Source: Bacteroidia bacterium (GTDB lineage Bacteria > Bacteroidota > Bacteroidia > Flavobacteriales > Flavobacteriaceae). From it: 36,768 nucleotides of DNA. The stretch spans positions 1 through 36,768 of the forward strand of contig JAUIGC010000014.1 in NCBI GenBank assembly GCA_030429835.1, read 5' to 3'. The notes under the pieces are model-generated. The model was not told where the DNA came from, searched no databases, and was given only the letters and a program-made list of their open reading frames with translations. Position numbers and translations under genes: made by a program. Position 1 is the first letter of the stretch, and every line of letters starts with the position of its first letter. Of this stretch, positions 8,444 through 16,496 are shown piece after piece.

Positions 8444-10210
8444 TTAATTTACTTTTAATTCACGCATTAACTTAGTTTTAATAGAGTCTCTTCTTGCCTC
8501 AAAAAACTCCACAAAATCTATAAGCTCAAGAGAAACATCTGTAGGAATGTGATGCTGTAAAATAAATGTTCGTTTATCTTCAGGATTAGGATAAACATCA
8601 TCTAACCATGACTCAAAAGGTTTATTATTTTTCTCTGTATTTTCATTGGCCTGCAATAATTGAAGATTAGGTAAGGTATTAAATCGAGACTGAAATTCTT
8701 GAATCTGTTCTGCATCAGTAAATCCAAGCCTATTCAATTTTCTAGTTGAGAAAAAGGATTTAGGATGTATGTGGTCTTGATGATACTTAAAGTTCCAGTT
8801 TAACGATGGATATAATAAAACCAATGCGGAAAATGTTTGTGCTTTCCCATAATTCAATTCTAAAATACTTTCGATATCATCTTCGGTGAATGATATTGAT
8901 TTTCTTCGGCCTTTGTAATAGTTAATGATTTCTTCTAATGGGAAGTAACCTTTGTGTTCATTGATTAATTTTCTCATTACAGGATATATAGAATCTGGTT
9001 GACCACCAAAAGTACCTTTGATTAAAACACGGGCAAGCCACTCCTTAATTTTAAGTCTATCCTGTTGTCTTGTCTGAGAGTGGAGTATTGAATTTTCAAA
9101 TTTATTTTTATAAATAAAATATGCTATAGGAATAACCGTATTAGTTGCTGGCAAATTATCTCTGCTATAACCTAATTTACTAGCAAGTTCTACTGCTCTT
9201 TTTATAGAGTCTGAAATGCCATTCCATTTGTTTTCAATAATAGCCATATTGGCTTTAGTGAAATTATCTACTTTAAATTTTATATCATTCAAATCAGCAA
9301 GAACTAAGCAGCTTTTTAGAACGAAATCTTTATTAAATTTAAAGCCGTCTCCAATTGAATTTATCTCATCAACAAATTGATGGATAACTTCTCTGGCATC
9401 TTTTTCTTCCCATTGTGCAGTTGCTATTGAAAGTAAGAGATCTGAATAGCTCAGTTTAGTTCCACCGCTATTTATCCTAATAAAGATTTGTAGAACTTTG
9501 TCTAGTTCCTCACTTTCCTCCAGGTAAAAACTGATAGTACCTTTTTGATGTATAATATTTTGAAATTTCGATAGTGTGTCTAAGGCAAAACTCGATTGTT
9601 TTTTTGTGTATTTAGCAGTATTCATTAAATCATTTTGAATAGCGTATTGCATTACAGAAGAACTATCTGCCATTGACATAATCTTACTCGCTTCAAACCA
9701 AAAGACTTCTTCATTGTCTTCGTAATCATTTAATTCCTTATCGGTTAAAAAATGAAAATCATATTTCAAATCTGCATCTTCGGCTTCAGCAAATAAATCA
9801 AGATACATTTTCTTATCAGGAAAAGCATGTGGACTATCCCATCTGTAATATGGTGCTTTTTCGGCTATGCTTCCGGCTAATCCTATATAAAGGGCAGTCA
9901 TGCGTTGTTGCCCATCTAATAGAGCGATTATATCTTCATCACCTAAAAGGTCAGCCTTGATATTATGGCGATTATTTTTTTCATGATAATTTCTTAAAAA
10001 CTCATAAAATTGAAAATCTTTAGTTTTTTCTTTTGATAATTTCCAGAACAGAAAAGTACTAATTGGATAATCACGCATTAATGAATCAAAAAGTCTTTCT
10101 ATTTGCCATGTATCCCACACAAATTCTCTTTGAATAGAAGGAAGCAAATACTTTTTACGTCGAATGTTATCGATTGCTTTTTTTATAGTTATAGGTGTTT
10201 CGTATGCCAT
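8444..10210 (-). CDS. GmrSD-like DUF262/HNH type IV restriction protein
   Basis: This single 588-residue chain joins the two halves of GmrSD. The N-terminal DUF262 domain has IQREFVW (26-32) and the nucleotide-binding motif DGQQRMTAL (99-107). The C-terminal domain has DHIHP (479-483) followed by the NTLPNLQLLQANENTEK block of the DUF1524/HNH nuclease. Related enzymes (GmrSD, BrxU, SspE) cleave modified DNA, such as glucosylated hydroxymethylcytosine, or act with other modification systems. It is inserted between the two hsdM genes with no spacing on either side, its start directly following one stop codon and its stop touching the next start. It would complement the type I enzyme against phages with modified DNA. 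Confidence 0.88.
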   Translation of the reverse strand: MAYETPITIKKAIDNIRRKKYLLPSIQREFVWDTWQIERLFDSLMRDYPISTFLFWKLSKEKTKDFQFYEFLRNYHEKNNRHNIKADLLGDEDIIALLDGQQRMTALYIGLAGSIAEKAPYYRWDSPHAFPDKKMYLDLFAEAEDADLKYDFHFLTDKELNDYEDNEEVFWFEASKIMSMADSSSVMQYAIQNDLMNTAKYTKKQSSFALDTLSKFQNIIHQKGTISFYLEESEELDKVLQIFIRINSGGTKLSYSDLLLSIATAQWEEKDAREVIHQFVDEINSIGDGFKFNKDFVLKSCLVLADLNDIKFKVDNFTKANMAIIENKWNGISDSIKRAVELASKLGYSRDNLPATNTVIPIAYFIYKNKFENSILHSQTRQQDRLKIKEWLARVLIKGTFGGQPDSIYPVMRKLINEHKGYFPLEEIINYYKGRRKSISFTEDDIESILELNYGKAQTFSALVLLYPSLNWNFKYHQDHIHPKSFFSTRKLNRLGFTDAEQIQEFQSRFNTLPNLQLLQANENTEKNNKPFESWLDDVYPNPEDKRTFILQHHIPTDVSLELIDFVEFFEARRDSIKTKLMRELKVN

Positions 10211-11692
10211 TTATATAAATTCTTTCAATATTATTTTAAACTTTTCCTCAGCTTCCAAACTTTTGTTCCAAGCCTGTTTTAAGTCGGCCAAAGCTTCTTC
10301 AACAGAAGGTAAATCATCCTCAATGATTTTCTCCACATAAAGAGGAATGTTCAGATTGTAATCGTTCTCTTTTAAATCTGTTTTCGAAGCTACTTTTACA
10401 TAATTTTCTACATCCTTATATGCGCAGAACCATTCAAATATTTGCGTGATATGTTGGGTTTCCAAATAGTTCTGTGCCCTTCCCACACGAACTTGCTCAG
10501 AGGCATCGATAAATAATACTTTATCCTTTTTGTCCGCATCTTTGTTCTGCTTAAAGACCATAACGCAAGCGGCGAGTTGGGTACCATAAAAAATATTGGG
10601 TCCCAGGCCAATAACGGCTTCCAACATATCTTGCTCCAAAAGCGCCTTTCTAATTTTTCCTTCTGCCCCTTTTCTAAACAGGGCGCCATGCGGTAATACT
10701 ACGGTCATACGGCCCGTACTGTTCATAGATTTGATCATGTGCTGTACCCAGGCCATGTCTCCATTTCCTTTTGGAGGCACTCCCGCAATATTTCTACCAT
10801 AGGGGTCATTGGCCCAGTTTTCGGCGCCCCATTCTTTTAAAGAAAATGGCGGGTTGGCAATAACACAATCAAAAGTTTTTAGGCCATCTGCCTCAAAAAA
10901 AGCGGGATTTCGTAAGGTATCTCCACGTACTATATAAAAATCCTCAATACCATGCAGGAACATGTTCATTCTAGCAATGGAGCTTGATGTTAAGTTCTTC
11001 TCTTGGCCGTAGAGTTTAAGGGTACGGTAGTCCTCTTTGTTATCTTTCAAATGGTCTACACATTCCAACAGCATACCCCCGGTACCACAGGCGGGGTCAT
11101 AAATGGTCTCCCCTTCGTGTGGGTCCAGAATTAAACCTAATAAATGAACCACGGAACGAGGCGTATAAAACTCCCCAGCTTTTTTATTGGTTAGGTCGGC
11201 AAAATGCTTGATTAAATATTCATAGGAATTGCCCAATAAGTCAGCGTCCACATTACTGTTGCATAAATCATATTGAGAAAAGTGCTCCACAAGGTCTATC
11301 AATAAACGGTCGGACAGCTTGTTCTTATTGCTCCATTGGGCATCACCAAAAATCCCATACAAATATTCTTGATTGGCCTGTTCTATACCTCGTAAGGCCT
11401 TTTCTATGGCAAGGCCAACATTGGTGGTCGTCTCGCGCACATCGTTCCAATGACATTCGTGTGGGATTATGAACCTGTGGAATTCTGGTAAGTTGGCATA
11501 GTCATCATCCCCTTCCGATTCTTCAAAAGCTATTTTATATTCCTCATCATATACATCTGAGATTCGCTTAAAAAAGAGCAGCGGAAAAATATATACTTTA
11601 AAATCAGAAGCGTCTACAGGTCCTTTTAAAATCCATGCTGCTTTTGATAAATATTGTTCTAGTTGGGATAAGGTGAGTTTGTTTTTGGTCAT
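10211..11692 (-). CDS. hsdM: Type I DNA methyltransferase HsdM (first gene of the operon)
   Basis: This 493-residue protein is a second complete HsdM: N-terminal helical domain, EFYTPRSVV (175-183), AdoMet motif DPACGTGG at 199-206 and catalytic NPPF at 280-283. It is clearly homologous to the hsdM at 6977-8443 but well diverged (compare GLGPNIFYGTQLAACV with GLGPNLFYNSPMEACL), so it is not a recent duplication. It is first in the operon, with a plausible promoter about 28 nt upstream. A type I complex usually holds two identical HsdM with one HsdS; this locus could make a heteromeric M1-M2-S complex, or one copy may serve a lost or distant hsdS. Confidence 0.92.
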   Translation of the reverse strand: MTKNKLTLSQLEQYLSKAAWILKGPVDASDFKVYIFPLLFFKRISDVYDEEYKIAFEESEGDDDYANLPEFHRFIIPHECHWNDVRETTTNVGLAIEKALRGIEQANQEYLYGIFGDAQWSNKNKLSDRLLIDLVEHFSQYDLCNSNVDADLLGNSYEYLIKHFADLTNKKAGEFYTPRSVVHLLGLILDPHEGETIYDPACGTGGMLLECVDHLKDNKEDYRTLKLYGQEKNLTSSSIARMNMFLHGIEDFYIVRGDTLRNPAFFEADGLKTFDCVIANPPFSLKEWGAENWANDPYGRNIAGVPPKGNGDMAWVQHMIKSMNSTGRMTVVLPHGALFRKGAEGKIRKALLEQDMLEAVIGLGPNIFYGTQLAACVMVFKQNKDADKKDKVLFIDASEQVRVGRAQNYLETQHITQIFEWFCAYKDVENYVKVASKTDLKENDYNLNIPLYVEKIIEDDLPSVEEALADLKQAWNKSLEAEEKFKIILKEFI

Positions 11693-11719
11693 TGATTTTT
11701 TAATGGTGATGTAGTCCTG

Positions 11720-11750
11720 TAAATATACCGATTCCTTTAAAGGTTCAAAA
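11720..11750 (-). promoter_or_regulatory. Putative Bacteroidota-type promoter of the restriction operon
   Basis: Read on the minus strand, TTTTG (11746-11750) is followed after 18 nt by TATATTTA (11720-11727), close to the Bacteroidota consensus TTTG-N19-TAnnTTTG. Transcription would start near 11713 and leave a leader of about 20 nt before the first hsdM. It lies in the only gap between the defence operon and the membrane operon. Confidence 0.45.
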
Positions 11751-11793
11751 TATTTGAAGTTGGCCTAAATTGAATCGCGTAGCTATTTTGCAA

Positions 11794-12027
11794 TTAAAAT
11801 TTTGGCTTTACCGCTACGTAGCTTGCCAATTTCACCCCTTTATTAATTTCTACAGCAAAGGAAACCGGAATACCGGCTTCTTCTGCAATAGCTTTTTTAG
11901 ACAATTTGCTTGAAATTATTTCTTTGGCATATTTGATTCCAAAAAGATGAATCATAGCAACTACTTCGCCTTTTTGTGCGTTAAAATACATGCCGTTTAA
12001 TTTTTGTCCTAATTCTTTTAAATCCAT
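11794..12027 (-). CDS. Small HTH-like protein
   Basis: This 77-residue protein has the pattern of a compact helical domain: MDLKELGQKLNGMY, then MIHLFGIKYAKEI, then a helix-turn-helix-like pair LSKKAIAEEAGIPVSFAVEIN and the tail LASYVAVKP. I recognise it only as a small conserved HTH-like family of Bacteroidota; DNA binding is not certain. It is the last gene of the eight-gene minus-strand operon, starting 1 nt after the DUF6804 stop. It could be the operon's own regulator or an accessory protein. Confidence 0.6.
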   Translation of the reverse strand: MDLKELGQKLNGMYFNAQKGEVVAMIHLFGIKYAKEIISSKLSKKAIAEEAGIPVSFAVEINKGVKLASYVAVKPKF

Positions 12028-12028
12028 T

Positions 12029-12328
12029 CTAGTTGATTTTTTGTTTGTTTCTAAATAATGAAATGAGCAATCCTAAGCCCACAATTACATCTACAATGTT
12101 CCAGATTGTTCTCCCTAAAGCTACTTTTAAAAAAGGCTGAAAGAGTAGGGCAAGGGCGACATAGATAAGGAATTGATTGTTCTCATTTTCTTGTTTGGCT
12201 TGATATGCCAAATAAGCAAATCCTACTAGAGCTAAAAATCGCACTAATTGGTAATACCCATAAGGCATATCAAGGAGGCACAGGAAGAAGAGGATTGTTA
12301 AAACTAACTTTATAAAATTCTTGAGCAT
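12029..12328 (-). CDS. DUF6804-type small membrane protein
   Basis: This 99-residue protein is mostly hydrophobic with three or four membrane helices (about residues 5-22, 25-42, 50-65 and 75-92). The segments LDMPYGYYQLVRF and KVALGRTIWNIVDVI are characteristic of the DUF6804 family, which has no known function. It lies 9 nt after the lipoprotein gene and 1 nt before the HTH-like gene. The same small pair occurring away from this operon would argue that it is a passenger rather than a component. Confidence 0.7.
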   Translation of the reverse strand: MLKNFIKLVLTILFFLCLLDMPYGYYQLVRFLALVGFAYLAYQAKQENENNQFLIYVALALLFQPFLKVALGRTIWNIVDVIVGLGLLISLFRNKQKIN

Positions 12329-12337
12329 TGTTCTGCT

Positions 12338-13261
12338 TTAGTTTGAGATATAATATGAGCTTGTATACATTCCGTTTAAGCTTTCCCTACCTGCATAATT
12401 GTTCACTCTTGTAGCATTGACTGAAGCAGTCACCCTATAGTCACCACTTTTTAGTTGAACATCCTGGGTAGCCCCTGGGGATATAATAATTCGTCGATTT
12501 TCAGGTCCGCTATATCTTAAGGTTAACGTATAAGAGGTATTGTTCGTGATTTCTAGGTCAGAGGTTACATAATTTGTAGCTCCCATTTTGTTGGAAGTAG
12601 GAATTTCTCCATATTCACCATTAAATATTTCATCAACTTCTAATTTAATGATATTGTCTTCTATTGAATTTTTTTGGGGATGGTCCGGATACATCTTCAA
12701 AAACTTCTTCCATGTCTTTGCGTTATTTTTTTGGCTGGCTTCGCCAAAGAGTATCTCCTCTTTTTGCTTCAATAATTCCTCTTGTCTTTTTTTGGCATTA
12801 GGCCTCAAAGAAACCATCTGATTGGTATCCAGGAAATCCTGTAATATTTGTGGGTCGTCTGTTGTCGTAATTAAATCACTTAACCTTTGTTCTGCACTTT
12901 GCTTAATATCGTCCGATTCAGAGTCGACAATATATATCATTAAACTGTCCATATTTTTAAGCGTAAGAATCTTTTCAATAGTAAATCTATCACGTGCCGT
13001 TTCTTTTAAAATGTAGGCTTCTTCAACCTCCTCATAGGTCCCATAATTATCAATGATAGAATCCAAAGACAAAATGGCCTCCTGTAGTTGGTCATTTCTA
13101 ATCTGGTTTTTTGCACGGTCCAATAGTTGTAATATTTTCCCTTGTTCCATGGCTCTGGTTTCCTCTAAACTAAATTCATTTTTGGTTTCAATTTTACAGG
13201 ATTGAGATATGCAGAAAAAACTAAAGAATAGTAAAACTCTGAGTGCCGAGATATGCTTCAT
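12338..13261 (-). CDS. Lipoprotein with TPR-like helical repeats
   Basis: This 307-residue protein has a short signal peptide (LRVLLFFSFFCISQ) ending in a lipobox with Cys22, so it is probably anchored in the envelope. Residues 30-190 are helical with TPR-like segments (LLDRAKNQIRNDQLQEAILSL, then a helix beginning WKKFLKMYPDHPQ). The C-terminal 80 residues are beta-rich (LEITNNTSYTLTLRYSGPE, then TQDVQLKSGDYRVTASV), like a small surface or binding domain. It overlaps the preceding membrane-protein gene by 41 nt, an unusually long overlap. Function unknown; its place in the operon suggests a periplasmic or outer-membrane part of the system. Confidence 0.65.
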   Translation of the reverse strand: MKHISALRVLLFFSFFCISQSCKIETKNEFSLEETRAMEQGKILQLLDRAKNQIRNDQLQEAILSLDSIIDNYGTYEEVEEAYILKETARDRFTIEKILTLKNMDSLMIYIVDSESDDIKQSAEQRLSDLITTTDDPQILQDFLDTNQMVSLRPNAKKRQEELLKQKEEILFGEASQKNNAKTWKKFLKMYPDHPQKNSIEDNIIKLEVDEIFNGEYGEIPTSNKMGATNYVTSDLEITNNTSYTLTLRYSGPENRRIIISPGATQDVQLKSGDYRVTASVNATRVNNYAGRESLNGMYTSSYYISN

Positions 13262-13679
13262 AATAAATTGAGATTAATTTTATGAGTAGAAAATTTATTG
13301 TAATCCATATTAAGGGTCTTAAGAATACCGTTGAACTCTTACTCAAGAAATCACAGAAAACTTTGGATAATATATATGAAATAGTCAATACGACTATATT
13401 GCCCAGAAAAATAATAACACCGGATGAAAGGTAGTTAAAGAATGACGGTGAGTCTCCCAGTATGTAGGTCATGTAGTTCATTAATGGATCATGGGTCATT
13501 AACAAACAACATATGATGTTGACATTGACCGATACTAACATCAAAGCGCTCAAAGAAATCAACTCTGTATTGCTAACGGGATTCTTATTAAACTTATGTA
13601 ACACAAACCTATTTGCTGCAAATAAGAAGGTTAAATAGTAGATAAGGGCTATAATAGTTGTGTATGTAAGTATTTCCAT
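13221..13679 (-). CDS. Four-helix integral membrane protein, unknown
   Basis: This 152-residue protein has about four membrane helices (residues 5-25, 40-62, 84-107 and 119-140). Its end overlaps the lipoprotein gene by 41 nt in a different frame; both frames look coding, since the overlap supplies the start and signal peptide of the lipoprotein. It starts 5 nt after the transglutaminase-like gene. Its general topology recalls small DUF350-type membrane proteins, but I see no decisive motif and would not assign it. Confidence 0.55.
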   Translation of the reverse strand: MEILTYTTIIALIYYLTFLFAANRFVLHKFNKNPVSNTELISLSALMLVSVNVNIICCLLMTHDPLMNYMTYILGDSPSFFNYLSSGVIIFLGNIVVLTISYILSKVFCDFLSKSSTVFLRPLIWITINFLLIKLISIYYEAYLGTQSFTIL

Positions 13680-13684
13680 GTCAA

Positions 13685-15523
13685 TTATTTAAGGTTAATG
13701 TTCCAATAGTTTAAGTTTGCGATATTTTTGGGTAATATTCCTGGTTTGAAATCTTTTCCGGTAACCTCCCACAGAAAGTATTTTTTATTATTTATAATTT
13801 TAAAGTGAGGTCCCTCATAATTCATAGCTATGCCCAAAATAGAATGCTTGTACTTTTGACTTCCAAAAATTGCCACATCATAATTGAGTGATTTTAATAA
13901 ACCATAAAGAAAAAGGGTACGTGTGTCGCAGTCACCTTTCAAATCTTTCAAAAATTCAGCTGGCGCTTTAATACCATGTTTAATGTTTGGTTCACATGGT
14001 TGTTGCGTCAATAGCTCTCTAATTGCAGGGTCTTGGTAAGAGTAGGGGTTACAGCTATTTTCTAGGATTGCATAATATGGGATAGACTGTATCATGCTTA
14101 CAATCACTTCTATGAATTGTCTACTACTTATGCGTTTCATGAGTTTTAGACTATCTAATTTTTCTCGAACAAAGAAGTAATCATCATCTATAGACTTTGA
14201 ATACAGGTCATTCAATAATGAATGATAGGATTGTTCGGTAGTGACTGCAGGGAGACCATTTTTGTGAATTTTGGCCTTTTCTACTAAATCGCTGTTGATT
14301 ATAAGGTCGGTTTCGTACAAGAAACCATCATAATCTTCCCATTTTATATGATGCTTATAATCTATTGTAGTATTCTCCTTTACAACCTCCTCTAATTCAT
14401 AATAGGGGTCATTCTCAATTTTATAGGGTTTGCGGGAGCTACTCTTGAAACTTTCAAAAACATTAACTACTCCAGTCAAAATAATCATAACAAACAGAAA
14501 ACCTAAAATCCAACGAAATACAGACCATCGTAATACATAGGAGCTTAAAAACCCAATACTCCAAATGACCAAATACAATCCAACTAAGAGGAAGAATACT
14601 TTTCCAAAAACTGCGATAAGAATTATCAGAACAAATAGGTAGAATAAAATTGAAATTACAGAGCCAATAATCTCCCACATTCCTTTGGCATTAATGCCTA
14701 ATCTTTTGCTTTTTATAGAAGGTTGCTTCCAAGCATTTTTTAGTCGTTCTCGCTGAGATTGGTTTTGTTTTGATTTTATTTTCTGAAAATCATCCTTAAG
14801 GGTATCTAAATTATATGTGGACCTATTTTCAACATTATTGGATTTTAGTAATTCTTCTGCTTTTTTAATATCGATGAAATCAGCTTCTATTACTATATCC
14901 TCTTCTTCAACAAGAAGCTCGAACTCTTTAGAAATATTTTTAAATTCATTCCTGTATCCTAAGAAAATAATATTGATATCGGGTACAGCCTTTACACTTA
15001 CCTTTTCTCCAGTGCTATAACTATCCTTTTTGGGTGATAGCTCAATTTTTCCTGCGCCATGTGCAATAGTTGTGATTTCGTATTGATTTTCTGTCTCTTT
15101 ACGTTCTCTCTCAATTTTTATAAGTCCATATACTTTAATAGAAACTGTTGAACTAAGTTCTGTTCCTATTTTAGTGCTATTAAACCTTGGTCCGATTATA
15201 TTTTGACTTGAATCCACGTAGTTATCATCCACTATGATTTCATCGTATGCTATACTATATGGTTTACTGTAATCTCCATCAACTATAGTTGTTATCTTAT
15301 CCGGAAAGGAAAGTGTTGACACCTTATTCTTATTTATACCCGGGGGCAGCTGAGGTGGGAGATATTTTTTGTCTACCTCTAAACGTACATGCGATATTCT
15401 GTCGATTGAAAAATATTCAGCATTTAAAAAATCATGTGTTTTACTCCCATAGGCCTTAAATTGAAGTATCCCCTCAACGTAGTTATAGTCCTGATATGTG
15501 ATGATTTTTTCAATTACCTTCAT
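13685..15523 (-). CDS. Membrane-anchored transglutaminase-fold cysteine peptidase with InlB-type repeat
   Basis: I place the start at the ATG at 15521-15523 (612 residues) rather than the adjacent GTG. Residues 1-145 are a beta-rich domain; about 147-216 match the divergent InlB-type bacterial repeat (GAGKIELSPKKDSYSTGEKV, ending IVIEADF). Three membrane helices follow at about 286-354. The C-terminal domain has GDCDTRTLFLYGLL with Cys532, KHSILGI with His560 and LWEVTG with Glu586, the Cys-His-acid arrangement of transglutaminase-like peptidases. It may process or crosslink a protein, perhaps a neighbour. It overlaps the upstream DUF4407-like gene by 14 nt. Catalytic assignment is from motifs only. 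Confidence 0.7.
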   Translation of the reverse strand: MKVIEKIITYQDYNYVEGILQFKAYGSKTHDFLNAEYFSIDRISHVRLEVDKKYLPPQLPPGINKNKVSTLSFPDKITTIVDGDYSKPYSIAYDEIIVDDNYVDSSQNIIGPRFNSTKIGTELSSTVSIKVYGLIKIERERKETENQYEITTIAHGAGKIELSPKKDSYSTGEKVSVKAVPDINIIFLGYRNEFKNISKEFELLVEEEDIVIEADFIDIKKAEELLKSNNVENRSTYNLDTLKDDFQKIKSKQNQSQRERLKNAWKQPSIKSKRLGINAKGMWEIIGSVISILFYLFVLIILIAVFGKVFFLLVGLYLVIWSIGFLSSYVLRWSVFRWILGFLFVMIILTGVVNVFESFKSSSRKPYKIENDPYYELEEVVKENTTIDYKHHIKWEDYDGFLYETDLIINSDLVEKAKIHKNGLPAVTTEQSYHSLLNDLYSKSIDDDYFFVREKLDSLKLMKRISSRQFIEVIVSMIQSIPYYAILENSCNPYSYQDPAIRELLTQQPCEPNIKHGIKAPAEFLKDLKGDCDTRTLFLYGLLKSLNYDVAIFGSQKYKHSILGIAMNYEGPHFKIINNKKYFLWEVTGKDFKPGILPKNIANLNYWNINLK

Positions 15524-16496
15524 CACAAAGCCATTTTATGAAGTCTTCTTGATTCAAGTGATCAGGTCCTTTCCTTGGAATGGTGTTATATGGAGGGTCC
15601 GAAAAATTATTAGGATAACTTAAATTGACTTCAGGGAACGATTGAATAAATAGAGAATTATATTTTTTCTTGAACTCCGCGTAATGATTATCGATTAACT
15701 TTCTCTGAATTTGCTGTTTTATCAGATAGTATTCAGAGGAAATACTAATAAAGATTTTGAGTAATACAGGAAGAATAAAAATTGTTATCAAAAACAAGGT
15801 AACCATCCAAGTTGTAAAAACCAGTGATTTGTTTATTTCTGTTTTATAGGAATTGGAAATATGAAAAAGTGTATTTTGAATGAGAGCCTTACGAATAAAA
15901 TAGTTTCTACTTTTTTGTGTTTGAATTAGATTCCGTAATTCTCTATTTTTTAATCTATTATTTTTCTCGATTTCCTTAAAAATAAGGTGATTAGAAGATA
16001 ATTCCTTTCTTTTTTTCTTTAAGGCAGAAGCATATTTTTTATTTAAATTTTGATTGAAGTCGACAAGTTCCTGCTTCTTATAAGCAATCAGCTCATTATC
16101 TACATATTTTTTGAATATTAAATAATTTAAGGGTTGGGCAACAAGAAATCCCAACATTATCAAGAAGCCAATGCGGATGAGATATGAAACAATTTTTCCT
16201 TGAAGACCCACATCTTTGCTAGGCAATACGTCACGGCTTAAGGTATACAAAACGAATAGATATAAGAAAAATACAAATAGGGCAAAATAGAGACCTAGTA
16301 TTAAATCTGCCGCAGTGGAATTTAGTATTTGTTCAACACCGTAGGCCACACCCACTGCTGAGATAGTGCTGATGAAGAGAACCAGAAGCCCAATACCACC
16401 AAATTTTTTTCTTAATTGTTGGGTACATTGACCGACAATAAAAGGGTCTTCACCAGCCAATCTCCAAAGTCTTTTATTGTCTAATAATTTTGACAT
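15510..16496 (-). CDS. Diverged DUF4407-like coiled-coil membrane protein
   Basis: This 328-residue protein has the same plan as the upstream DUF4407 protein. It opens with LWRLAGEDPFIVGQ, compared with LFWKAAGGDSFILSQ upstream. Two membrane helices follow (about 33-55 and 66-87), then a third ending QPLNYLIFKK, the position where the neighbour has SKPLEIRILKG. A charged coiled coil (about 135-205) and a fourth helix (about 222-245) complete it. It is therefore probably a diverged paralogue forming a heteromer with its neighbour. Its start shares one base with the neighbour's stop. No enzymatic motif is visible. Confidence 0.6.
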   Translation of the reverse strand: MSKLLDNKRLWRLAGEDPFIVGQCTQQLRKKFGGIGLLVLFISTISAVGVAYGVEQILNSTAADLILGLYFALFVFFLYLFVLYTLSRDVLPSKDVGLQGKIVSYLIRIGFLIMLGFLVAQPLNYLIFKKYVDNELIAYKKQELVDFNQNLNKKYASALKKKRKELSSNHLIFKEIEKNNRLKNRELRNLIQTQKSRNYFIRKALIQNTLFHISNSYKTEINKSLVFTTWMVTLFLITIFILPVLLKIFISISSEYYLIKQQIQRKLIDNHYAEFKKKYNSLFIQSFPEVNLSYPNNFSDPPYNTIPRKGPDHLNQEDFIKWLCDEGN

